From an uncultured Eubacteriales bacterium (GTDB lineage: Bacteria > Bacillota > Clostridia > Christensenellales > Borkfalkiaceae), in the NCBI GenBank assembly GCA_902767455.1, contig CACXHH010000090.1, positions 1 to 12,880 of the forward strand: a DNA stretch of 12,880 bases. Direction: 5' to 3'. Positions within the stretch are counted from its first letter, which is position 1. Each line of letters begins with the position of its first letter. Positions 1-7,577 of the stretch are shown in pieces. The translations under genes were made by a program, and so were the position numbers. Below the pieces are notes generated by a model. The model saw nothing but the letters and a program-made list of their open reading frames with translations. It searched no databases and was not told the DNA's origin.

Positions 1-3000
1 AGAGTTTATAGTCTTTAATAAGCTCGTACACGGGCGACGAAACTATCTTTTCAAGCTTATCCGCGTCGAGAAGAGCGAGCTCTTCGGCAGTTAACTTTCC
101 GCCTTCCCTGAACCTTTCGAGATCGCTTTTCACGAGCGAAACGTCGAGCGAACATAGTTCGAGAAATTTATGGTAGGCGTTACCCTGCTCAACGCTTGCG
201 CTTTCCGAAGCGAAAACGGGCAAAGCTACGGGGAGCTCTTCGTCAACGTCAGCCGCCGCGTGCGCTATTTCCGTGACCGTGCGTTTGACGCTCAGGTAAA
301 CGTCGTCGGCGTAGGGATACGAATACGACAGGAACTCGTCCATAGCCTTGACCGTTTCACTGTCGGCGCCGCCTGATAATACGACCTTTCTTTCGTCAGG
401 CTTTACGGGCGCGGTATCGGCAAGATCATCGTCGAGAGCGTACTCGCATACCGAAGTCGACAAAAAGTCTGAAAATTTAGCGGCGCTCTCTATATCGTAC
501 GCGTCGCGTTTTTCGGGGAGTTCTTCGCCCACGGTCATATACAGGGCGTACATAGCTCTCGTCATAGCGACGTAAAAAAGCCGCATCTCGTCGCGAAAAG
601 TGTTGGCTTCGTCTGCCATGGCGACGTAACTTCTAACTATCGTCGGGTAAACGTATTTGTTTTCGGTATCGTAATAGTTGAGCCCCACGCCGTACTTGCG
701 CGAATAAACTATCTCCTGCCGCCTGCCGACGGAAAAGAAGTTCACGTTTAACTCGCCGAGAATAACGACGGGGAATTCCAGCCCTTTCGACTGGTGTATA
801 TCGAGAACTTTAACGGCGCCTTCGCCCCCCGCGAAGTTCAAAGTCATATTCTCTAAAATAGCGTCCTTTTCGGCGACGAAATCGGCAAGCGAATATTCGT
901 TTCCGCCGTTCTCACAGCCCGTGATAAAGCGTTCCACGCGCTTTGCGCGCACTTCGCCGTGCTCGGACGAAGCGAAAAATACGTCGAGTCGTTTATCGGC
1001 TATCATACGTTTGATAAGACTCGCCACCCCTTCGAACTGCGATAAGACGATGAGCTTTTCCATATACGCGAAAAACTCGTTGAGCTTGACGGAAACGCCG
1101 TCGATAACGCCGTTCCTGTACGCTGTGACCGCGTCTGAATAGCTTCCGTCCTTAAAAGTGTCGCGTATCAAGAACAACTCTTCGTCTGAAAGATTGCCCA
1201 CGGGGCTTTTGAGCGCCGCCGCAAGCGAATAGTCTTCTTTGAAGGAATATTCGAGCGCTTCCAAAAGGCTTACGAGCATACGTATTTCGGGGTATTCGCC
1301 GATGCTTCTCTTCGAGTCGGAAACTACGGGGATACCGTTATCTATAAGCTCGGCTACGACCTTATCTGCAAGCCCGGATTTTCTGCGGGTGAGCACGGCT
1401 ATATCGCCGTAACCGATGGTTTTTTCGGCAAAGGTGCCGTCCTTTTGCATGAACGAATACTTTTCGCCGTAAACTTCGTCGATAATGCGCCGTATTGCGC
1501 TCTCTTCGCCGCCGCCCGCCTTATCGGTAAGCAACCGCAAGTGCTTTTCAACGCTGTAAACGCCTTCGGGAAGTTGAGAGCCTTTTCTCTTTCTCTTATC
1601 GAACGAAACTATCCGCGCTCTTCCGACGGTATCGCCGTAAAGCCCGCCGTAGACCATAGCGTTTTCCGAGTAGTTTTTGCCTACCGTACGCTCTGTCATC
1701 ACCGACGAAAACACCGCGTTGACGGCGTTTACGACGGCTTTCGTCGAGCGGAAGTTCTTATCGAGAGAGAAAAGCTCGCCTTCCTTCGCGCTTTCGATAT
1801 GCGAAGAAAACAGACTGCTGTCACAGCCGCGGAAGCCGTAAATGCTCTGTTTTTCGTCGCCGACGATAAACAGATTGCCGTGCCCGAGCTTTTTGAACAG
1901 CGCTTCCTGAACGCCGTTGGTGTCCTGATATTCGTCAACGAAAACGTATCTGTACTCTTTCAATATCTCTTCGAGTATCTCGTTTTCGCAAAGTATCTTA
2001 TACGCGTAGTGTTCCAGATCCGAATAGTCGAGCGCGCCTGCGTCGGCTTTTATGGAAGAATACTCGTTTTCAAATTTCTTGACTACGTTAAACAGCGCCT
2101 TCAAGACCTTGCCGGCTTCTTCGGCACGGAAAAATATATCATCTTGCGAGAGCAGCTCGGCGTAACGCTTGGTCAATGCTTTAAGCTTGTTTATCACGCC
2201 GTCAATCTCGGCGGAAAGGGCTTTTTTCTCAAAGTCGTCTTTATGCTGAACGCTCGGTTTTTTTCTGCTTATCGTGACGAACGCGACGGCGGCGTCGAAC
2301 GAAGCGGAATTCAAAAAGTAAACTATATCGCTTTTTACGTCTTCAAGATAGGCGGCGTATTTATCCACGCCGAGCTTTTCGCTCTTGAAAATAAGCTCGT
2401 CTATCGCCGTGACGAAAGGCTTGCATTTGTCGACAAGTCCGTCTATAAGTCGATCAACGACGTTTTTTACGCCTTCACGGGTATAGTTTGAAAGGCTCGT
2501 TTCGATAAAGGCGTCGGCGTCTTGTTCGCTCGATAAAAACTCGCTTGAATAAAGGATCGTTTCTTTGAGCTTGGCGTCGCTGCGGTATCTGATAAACGTT
2601 TTAAGCAAAAGCGAAAGGTCTTCGTCGTCCTCGTCGTAAAGCTGCTCGAACAACTCGTCGACGGCTGTCTTTTTAAGCGCTGCCGAAACCGTTTCGTCTA
2701 TTATCGAAAACTGCGGATCGACGTCGGCTACGTAGAAATACTTTCTCACGAGCGTGTTGCAGAACGAGTCTATCGTGCAGATGGAAGCCTGCGCGAGTTT
2801 ATCGAGCTCGTCGTTGAGCCGTTTTATCTCGCGGGCGTCGGTAGCGTCGTTGATGGATGAGCGGAGCGCCTTGTTGAGTCTTGTGCGAAGCTCTTCCGCC
2901 GCAAGACGGGTAAAAGTAACGCAAAGTATATCGTCTGCGCTTGCTTTTCCGCTCACGACGAGATTGAGATACCTTTCGGTCATAACGCTCGTTTTTCCGC

Positions 3001-3079
3001 TGCCCGCGGAAGCCGTAACGACGAGATCGCCCGAATCTTTATTGATTATTTTAAGTTGTTCATCGGTAAATCTGCTCAT
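1..3079 (-). CDS. addA: ATP-dependent helicase/nuclease subunit A (AddA), C-terminus cut by the window edge
   Basis: AddA is the motor and one nuclease subunit of the AddAB complex, which resects double-strand breaks so that RecA can load. The minus-strand frame is open for 1026 codons from the ATG at 3079-3077 to the left edge. Superfamily 1A motifs appear in order: a Q-motif (TDEQLKIIN, residues 5-13), Walker A (ASAGSGKT, 23-30), LDYSDLEH typical of AddA, Walker B (DEYQDT, 382-387), motif III (GDEKQSIYGFRG, from 407), motif IV (LDKNFRST), motif V (LDIHQSKGLEFPVVI) and motif VI (LFYVAMTRAM). The last visible part, GNAYHKFLEL with His970, looks like the start of the PD-(D/E)XK nuclease domain; B. 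subtilis AddA is about 1230 residues, so roughly 200 residues lie outside. A GGGGAG ribosome site sits 5 nt before the start, inside the end of addB; the 20-nt overlap implies translational coupling. The helicase motifs rule out a PcrA/UvrD identity because of the AddA-type inserts and the addB partner. Confidence 0.95.
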   Translation of the reverse strand, partial: MSRFTDEQLKIINKDSGDLVVTASAGSGKTSVMTERYLNLVVSGKASADDILCVTFTRLAAEELRTRLNKALRSSINDATDAREIKRLNDELDKLAQASICTIDSFCNTLVRKYFYVADVDPQFSIIDETVSAALKKTAVDELFEQLYDEDDEDLSLLLKTFIRYRSDAKLKETILYSSEFLSSEQDADAFIETSLSNYTREGVKNVVDRLIDGLVDKCKPFVTAIDELIFKSEKLGVDKYAAYLEDVKSDIVYFLNSASFDAAVAFVTISRKKPSVQHKDDFEKKALSAEIDGVINKLKALTKRYAELLSQDDIFFRAEEAGKVLKALFNVVKKFENEYSSIKADAGALDYSDLEHYAYKILCENEILEEILKEYRYVFVDEYQDTNGVQEALFKKLGHGNLFIVGDEKQSIYGFRGCDSSLFSSHIESAKEGELFSLDKNFRSTKAVVNAVNAVFSSVMTERTVGKNYSENAMVYGGLYGDTVGRARIVSFDKRKRKGSQLPEGVYSVEKHLRLLTDKAGGGEESAIRRIIDEVYGEKYSFMQKDGTFAEKTIGYGDIAVLTRRKSGLADKVVAELIDNGIPVVSDSKRSIGEYPEIRMLVSLLEALEYSFKEDYSLAAALKSPVGNLSDEELFLIRDTFKDGSYSDAVTAYRNGVIDGVSVKLNEFFAYMEKLIVLSQFEGVASLIKRMIADKRLDVFFASSEHGEVRAKRVERFITGCENGGNEYSLADFVAEKDAILENMTLNFAGGEGAVKVLDIHQSKGLEFPVVILGELNVNFFSVGRRQEIVYSRKYGVGLNYYDTENKYVYPTIVRSYVAMADEANTFRDEMRLFYVAMTRAMYALYMTVGEELPEKRDAYDIESAAKFSDFLSTSVCEYALDDDLADTAPVKPDERKVVLSGGADSETVKAMDEFLSYSYPYADDVYLSVKRTVTEIAHAAADVDEELPVALPVFASESASVEQGNAYHKFLELCSLDVSLVKSDLERFREGGKLTAEELALLDADKLEKIVSSPVYELIKDYKL

Positions 3080-6000
3080 CGTTCTCCCCGTTTGACAGAG
3101 CGTTTATAACCGTTTGCGTGTCGACGGAATCGACTTTACGGGTAAATTTACCAGTTTCGCAATCGTAACCGCACATGCCTTTGAGCCTGCAATATTCGCA
3201 CGCTTTTTCGGTGTACGGGCTTGGCAAAAACAAGCCGCCGTAAATCTCGTTCGCGCCGCTTTCGGTAACGCGCCTGGCGTATTTCGTGTAGGCGCTCATC
3301 TCGAATTCGTTAAGCACTTTGGAGTTGGAATCGAAGTTGCCGTCGCGCTTATGCTTTATCGAAAGTTTTTTGCTGTTTCCGCCCGTTTCGCTCGTATCGA
3401 GATGGGAAATTATCTCGTTATCGGCAAGCGTTTTGCCCGTATAATTGAGCGGCACGGCGCCTTCTTTGCAGTAAGCGTCGCTTACCGAAAGGTAATGCGC
3501 GGCGGCGAGTTTCAACCCGCGTGACGCGACGGCGTTCATATATAAATACAGCTGAATACTGTTGCCCGTATAAAGGTTGAGCGCCGAGTCTTTACCCGAT
3601 ACGTCGCCCGTCTTATAGTCGATTATCCTTACGTAGTCGCCGAATTTGTCTACTCTGTCGATAAACCCGTTTACCTGTTTGGGCCCGTCGTTCGTGTCGA
3701 TGGTGACTGCTTTAAAGTCGGAACCGGGAACGTTCGAGAAGGACATTTCCGTACCCCAGACCTTAAAATCGCTCGCGGATATATCGCGATAGACGATGAA
3801 ACACGCCTTGACCACTTCTTTTTTGACGAGCGAGAATATGGCTTCGTACTGTTTTTTGTTGAGATAACGCGCGTATTCGTCTTTTTTGAAAACGTTTTCG
3901 GCAATTTTCAGCGCCACGCTCTCAACGCGCGATTCGGGAATATCCGCGGCAAGCGGCGCGAACTCCTGAAAGACGTTGTGGAAAATATTGCCCGTTTCGT
4001 ACGGTTTAACGTCGCCCGTCGATTTTTCTTTTAGCCTTAATATTCTGTCGCCGAAAGCTTTGTACGGGCACGAAAAGTAAGTTTCTATAAGCGTCGCCGA
4101 GATCTTCCCCTTGTATGAAATATCAAGCGGGCGCGGCGTTTTATTTTTGGAAATATTGTCGATAACGAAGTTATAGGCAGACTTATCCTTATTTTCGGCT
4201 ATCGCGAGATAAGCGCTTACGAACTTCAGATCGTCTATCGCCGAAGAAGAAAACTTCTCGCAAGAATTTATCGCGCTTACGAGCGCCGGGCGCGGAGCGA
4301 GATAGTCGTACTGCCCGTAAGATACGGCGCGAGACCTTTCAAGCTCCGTCGGGTTTACCGACTTTGTCGCGAAAATTCGTTCGAGATAGTCGATAACTAC
4401 GCTGTCAGCGACCTTGTTGCCGCCCGCGTCAAGCCGCGAACGGGAAACGAACAGTTCTTCTTTAAAGGAAAGGAGCGTGGTCAGCACGTTTTCGCGCGCG
4501 CGGACGTTGACGACTTTGAGTTTTGGCTCAATAACGCACTTATAGCCGTCCATTCTGATAAGTTCGCGGTCGCACAAGAGCGCGACGTCCTTTTTGACGT
4601 CGGGAAGAGAAGAGTCTGCGCCGACTACGAAAAGAATTTCGGCTTCGGCTTGAGCCGCGCTCGTCATATCGCCCATAAACACGTTATCATAATGCGTGGC
4701 GATAAGGCTTATTTCCGTCGCGCCCACGGCGGAAGCGACGAGCGATTTGAAAAGAGATATATCGACGATACCGTCGCCCGATACGAGCGCCGTTTCGTTT
4801 AACAGCGATAAAAAAGACTTGGTCGCAAGCTGATTGAAGCGGGCAAGTTCTTCTTCTCCGTTTTCCGAAAGGAGCAAACTTAACTTTTCGGAGTTTTCGT
4901 ATACGCCGAACTCGTCAAAAATCTTCAAAAGCCCGTCTATATATCCGCCAACGCTGTTTTTGAGCGGTAATGAGTTCGCCGCGGAAATAATCTTCGATCT
5001 GACTTTTTCGGCGTTCGGCGCGGAAAACTCCCTCGTCATCATGCGCCTTGACGGCGTATTCTCGGCAAAGTAGTTTTCAAACGCCGCGGACTCTTCTTCC
5101 GAAAAAGCCAGCCTGTTTTTTACCACCTTCAAAGCCGTTTCGGGTTTATAATTGAGCCTGCGAAGGTCTATAATATCGTTGGTGAATTTCACGAGCGGAT
5201 GGAATCTGAGCCCGCGTTTCACGTCGGCGTAGAGCGGAATATCGTATTCCTTGAATACGCGCTCGTAAAGCGGCGCGTAATTTGCTACCGACGCGCACGC
5301 CACGACGAAATCTTTGTATCTTCTGCCGTTTTTAACGACTTCGTATCTTATGCGTTTAGCGACCGCCGTAGCTTCCGCCGTGGCGTCGGAAAACTCAAAA
5401 ATATGCACTTTATCGCTATATAGCCCGACTTTTTTGAATACTGCGGGATCGAACAAACCGCGCAGGATAGCTTCGTGAACGTCGTCAAGCTCGCCGTCGT
5501 CAAAGACTTCGCACGTCTTGAAAAGGTCGAGAACTTTATAATATATTTCGTTGACGTAGCCCGGAGCGTCCGCGCTTACGGTGACAACGCTTAAATCAGA
5601 CAATTTTTCAAGCGTTTCGAGTATATCGACAGTTTTTCCCGTAAGGTTGGTAACGCCCGAAACGACGACTTTTGCGCCGCGGATACGCTCGTCGCGACGA
5701 AGAAGTTCCGGCATTAACGACAAATAACTGTTTTCGTCGGTAAACCCGTTATCCGAAACGAATTTTTCGTATTCTTCGTAGACGACGGCAATATCTTCGA
5801 GCTTGCTTTTAAATGCGCCGCTTTCTAATGCGACGATGCGTTTTATTTCGTCGACCGTGACCTTTGCGGACTTCAACTGCGAAATAAGGTTATATACGTT
5901 TACCGCAAGGTTTGCGCTTCCGCGTTTGAGCCTTGACAGCCTTGCCGAGTTTTCGTCGATTATCCGCCTGACTACCAGCGTTGCGGCGGTTTTTCCGAGA

Positions 6001-6224
6001 TATTTTTCGACGCGCGTATTGAGCGAAACGTAGCGTGAGAAGCTCGTTATCGTCGCGACGAAGCTTCCGCCGAGCTTTGAAGAGAGCGCGAGCTCGTACG
6101 ACAAAGTTGCGCGACTCTCGCAAAAGACGTAAATTCTTTTATCGAGATCGGCGCCGAAGCTTTTTACGAGCTCAACCGTTTTATCTATCGCCCTTGCGGG
6201 CGTTTTCGCTCGGATAAGTTTCAT
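3060..6224 (-). CDS. addB: ATP-dependent helicase/nuclease subunit B (AddB), nuclease with Fe-S cluster
   Basis: AddB is the second subunit of AddAB; it cuts the 5' strand and helps recognise the Chi-like sequence. The protein has 1054 residues, shorter than the 1166 of B. subtilis AddB. The C-terminal nuclease is intact: Asp856 (GFIDRVD) and Asp869-Tyr-Lys871 (IDYKTGD) form the PD-(D/E)XK site. Four cysteines fit the Fe-S cluster that closes this domain: Cys719 (YFSCPYKAF), then Cys1009, Cys1012 and Cys1018, with the CxxCx5C spacing known from B. subtilis. GNIFHNVFQEF (about 745-755) is the nuclease helix with its His. The N-terminus aligns with the family (ITSFSRYV, SYELAL), but the usual P-loop GRxGSGKT is replaced by RAKTPARAIDKT, so nucleotide binding there is probably lost. 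The start at 6224 is the only reasonable ATG, although no strong ribosome site precedes it. It is first in a two-gene operon with addA, the usual order. Confidence 0.95.
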   Translation of the reverse strand: MKLIRAKTPARAIDKTVELVKSFGADLDKRIYVFCESRATLSYELALSSKLGGSFVATITSFSRYVSLNTRVEKYLGKTAATLVVRRIIDENSARLSRLKRGSANLAVNVYNLISQLKSAKVTVDEIKRIVALESGAFKSKLEDIAVVYEEYEKFVSDNGFTDENSYLSLMPELLRRDERIRGAKVVVSGVTNLTGKTVDILETLEKLSDLSVVTVSADAPGYVNEIYYKVLDLFKTCEVFDDGELDDVHEAILRGLFDPAVFKKVGLYSDKVHIFEFSDATAEATAVAKRIRYEVVKNGRRYKDFVVACASVANYAPLYERVFKEYDIPLYADVKRGLRFHPLVKFTNDIIDLRRLNYKPETALKVVKNRLAFSEEESAAFENYFAENTPSRRMMTREFSAPNAEKVRSKIISAANSLPLKNSVGGYIDGLLKIFDEFGVYENSEKLSLLLSENGEEELARFNQLATKSFLSLLNETALVSGDGIVDISLFKSLVASAVGATEISLIATHYDNVFMGDMTSAAQAEAEILFVVGADSSLPDVKKDVALLCDRELIRMDGYKCVIEPKLKVVNVRARENVLTTLLSFKEELFVSRSRLDAGGNKVADSVVIDYLERIFATKSVNPTELERSRAVSYGQYDYLAPRPALVSAINSCEKFSSSAIDDLKFVSAYLAIAENKDKSAYNFVIDNISKNKTPRPLDISYKGKISATLIETYFSCPYKAFGDRILRLKEKSTGDVKPYETGNIFHNVFQEFAPLAADIPESRVESVALKIAENVFKKDEYARYLNKKQYEAIFSLVKKEVVKACFIVYRDISASDFKVWGTEMSFSNVPGSDFKAVTIDTNDGPKQVNGFIDRVDKFGDYVRIIDYKTGDVSGKDSALNLYTGNSIQLYLYMNAVASRGLKLAAAHYLSVSDAYCKEGAVPLNYTGKTLADNEIISHLDTSETGGNSKKLSIKHKRDGNFDSNSKVLNEFEMSAYTKYARRVTESGANEIYGGLFLPSPYTEKACEYCRLKGMCGYDCETGKFTRKVDSVDTQTVINALSNGENDEQIYR

Positions 6225-6240
6225 CGTTTATCGTTTCGTT

Positions 6241-6265
6241 CGCCCGACTTGATTTACTTCGGGCG
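6241..6265 (-). other. Short inverted repeat in the addB leader
   Basis: CGCCCGA (6241-6247) and TCGGGCG (6259-6265) form a perfect 7-bp stem with an 11-nt loop. It lies 17 nt upstream of the addB start, between the proposed promoter and the ATG, so it would be in the 5' untranslated RNA. No T-run follows it on the minus strand, so it is not a terminator in that direction. It may modulate translation or stability of the addBA transcript, or be chance; there is no direct evidence of function. Confidence 0.35.
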
Positions 6266-6281
6266 CGTTTTAACATAATAT

Positions 6282-6310
6282 ATTATAACATAAATGGAAA
6301 TAAAAAACAT
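6282..6310 (-). promoter_or_regulatory. Possible addBA promoter (-10 TATAAT)
   Basis: On the minus strand a perfect TATAAT occupies 6287-6282, inside a very AT-rich stretch. The -35 is weak: at 16-17 nt spacing the candidates are TGTTTT or ATGTTT. Transcription would begin near 6275 and give a leader of about 50 nt before addB. The AT-rich island (about 6266-6380) contrasts with the GC-richer genes around it and is shared with a divergent promoter, which supports a promoter role. Confidence 0.45.
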
Positions 6311-6347
6311 TAAAATAAACTAAATTTATTTTTTTACGCCTATCTTT

Positions 6348-6375
6348 TTGCTTTTTATAAATTTTATGGTATAAT
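6348..6375 (+). promoter_or_regulatory. Promoter of the lipoprotein gene, extended -10
   Basis: TTGCTT (6348-6353) could serve as -35, followed by a 16-bp spacer and the extended -10 TGGTATAAT (6367-6375), a perfect TATAAT with the upstream TG dinucleotide. This is the best vegetative (sigma-A type) promoter visible in the window. It would start transcription near 6382 and drive the lipoprotein gene, and possibly mgtE, since no convincing terminator lies between the two. Confidence 0.65.
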
Positions 6376-6392
6376 AAACGGAGAAAGAAAAC

Positions 6393-6428
6393 GACGGCTC
6401 AAAACGCAAAAAAGCCCTTTGCGCCGTC
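6393..6428 (+). other. Leader hairpin before the lipoprotein ribosome site
   Basis: Two nested inverted repeats lie in the 5' untranslated RNA: an outer GACGG/CCGTC (6393-6397 with 6424-6428) and an inner CGCAAA/TTTGCG (6405-6410 with 6418-6423) around a 7-nt loop, with a 7-nt bulge on the 5' side. The hairpin ends 1 nt before the ribosome site AAAGGA (6430-6435) of the lipoprotein. It could stabilise the message or affect access to that site. No known riboswitch class was recognised. Confidence 0.4.
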
Positions 6429-6441
6429 AAAAGGATACGCG

Positions 6442-7470
6442 ATGAAAAAACTTCTTGCTTTGACCTTGACCGTTGCGCTCGCATTTTCTTTGAGCGCGTG
6501 CGCTTTCGGTAACACGACCGCGGCTTCGATAATCGGCGGAAGCTACTTCCTTTCCGACTCCGACGTTATGACCGTCGGCTCCATAGACGAAACGAGCGTT
6601 TACGATATAACGTATACTGCGGCGAAGGAAACGCCCGTTGAGTTCACGCTTTCTTCGGGAAGCTACGTCACCCGCGTTTACGACACCGAACGCGACGGCG
6701 TGCACTGTTACAGATTCGACACGACTTTAAAGATAGAAGGCTCTTACACTCTTGACGGCACCGTCACCCCCGTTTCCGACGAAATAACGACCACCGCCGA
6801 TTTTCTCGGCGTAGGCTCTTCGTTCAAGCCGATCTACAGCCACAGAACGGTAAACGCGCACACCGTTGGGTATCAGGATAAAGCTTTTACTTTGGACGCT
6901 TACGTCTATTCCGTCACCACGACTTACGACCACGACGCGAACAAAGCCGTAGTCGCCTTCGAGCCTGACGAAGAACTTTCCACCGGCAATTTCACGCTCG
7001 CAAAAGGCGAAACCACTTACGACAAGGTCTTTGAAAAGACGTATTTCGATAACGAAACGCTTCTCTTTGCGATAAGGGCGTTCAAGCTGACGACTACGTT
7101 TTCGTCTTCCTTCACGTCAATAGACGCAACAGCCAAGACCAAACGCACGCTCACGCTTTCGTCGCTTGCGACGGTAGACGAAGCCGGTAAGAACACTTCC
7201 GTTACCGAAGAAACGTTGCCCGTCACCTATATCAACTCGGGCGAAAAAATAACGGGAGCGGATACTTACAGGCTGGCTCTTGCCGTAGGCGGAACGTATA
7301 CGGGAAGCAGCACTATCTTAAATTACGCCAAGGGCGGAGCGAAAGAAGGTCAGCGCCTTATAAGAATGCAAGTTCCCCTTCAACTCGATATAACGGCGCT
7401 CGTATCTCTCGGAAAAAGCGCCGCCGGAACGTTCGTTTACACCCTTAAATCCGTAACCAAAAACCGCTGA
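6442..7470 (+). CDS. Unrecognised secreted lipoprotein
   Basis: I do not recognise the family. The 342-residue product starts with a classic lipoprotein signal peptide: two lysines, a hydrophobic run (LLALTLTVALAF) and a lipobox LSAC with the acylated cysteine at position 20, so the mature protein should be tethered to the outer face of the membrane. The rest has no further membrane span and is rich in Thr, Ser, Tyr and Val with alternating hydrophobic residues, which suggests a beta-rich extracellular domain; only one more cysteine is present (in HCYRF). An AAAGGA ribosome site is 6 nt before the ATG, and an extended -10 promoter lies upstream. The gene is divergent from addB and 107 nt upstream of mgtE in the same direction; co-transcription with mgtE is possible because the spacer has no T-run terminator. 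No ligand or role can be assigned. Confidence 0.85.
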   Translation: MKKLLALTLTVALAFSLSACAFGNTTAASIIGGSYFLSDSDVMTVGSIDETSVYDITYTAAKETPVEFTLSSGSYVTRVYDTERDGVHCYRFDTTLKIEGSYTLDGTVTPVSDEITTTADFLGVGSSFKPIYSHRTVNAHTVGYQDKAFTLDAYVYSVTTTYDHDANKAVVAFEPDEELSTGNFTLAKGETTYDKVFEKTYFDNETLLFAIRAFKLTTTFSSSFTSIDATAKTKRTLTLSSLATVDEAGKNTSVTEETLPVTYINSGEKITGADTYRLALAVGGTYTGSSTILNYAKGGAKEGQRLIRMQVPLQLDITALVSLGKSAAGTFVYTLKSVTKNR

Positions 7471-7534
7471 CGAAAAAGCGGAGATAAAGCCTTCTAAAAA
7501 GGCGCAAACTTAATTTGAACCGCGAAAAAGCGGT
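7464..7534 (+). promoter_or_regulatory. Three small hairpins in the spacer before mgtE
   Basis: Three inverted repeats follow one another. CCGC/GCGG (7464-7467 with 7478-7481) spans the lipoprotein stop codon; GCCTT/AAGGC (7489-7493 with 7499-7503) has a 5-nt loop; ACCGC/GCGGT (7519-7523 with 7530-7534) has a 6-nt loop. The first and third share CGAAAAAGCGG and their arms could also pair with each other around the middle hairpin. None is followed by a T-run, so they are unlikely terminators. They may be a leader or processing structure for mgtE. The spacer is too short for, and does not resemble, the Mg2+-sensing M-box riboswitch. Confidence 0.35.
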
Positions 7535-7565
7535 GCGACTCGCAAAAACGAATAAATCATCTCGC

Positions 7566-7573
7566 AGGGAGGT
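7566..7573 (+). promoter_or_regulatory. Strong ribosome binding site that fixes the mgtE start
   Basis: AGGGAGGT lies 4 nt before the ATG at 7578. It is close to the anti-Shine-Dalgarno complement and supports that ATG over the in-frame TTG at 7515, which would add 21 unconserved-looking residues and has no such site. Confidence 0.85.
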
Positions 7574-7577
7574 AACT

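Noticed and set aside
1445..2491. Long plus-strand open frame of 348 codons
   Set aside because: It lies antisense to the helicase motifs of addA (including Walker B and motif III). Its Arg/Phe/Val-rich product looks like no protein family, and GC-rich third positions on the coding strand explain the lack of stops.
7489..7503. Terminator between the lipoprotein gene and mgtE
   Set aside because: The stem has just 5 bp and is followed by GCAAACTTAATTT rather than a T-run.
7515..7577. TTG start extending MgtE by 21 residues
   Set aside because: The extension overlaps a hairpin, has no ribosome site, and reads as basic non-conserved sequence; the ATG at 7578 has AGGGAGGT four bases upstream.
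7471..7577. M-box magnesium riboswitch before mgtE
   Set aside because: The spacer is only 107 nt and lacks the conserved M-box core sequences; only small local hairpins are present.
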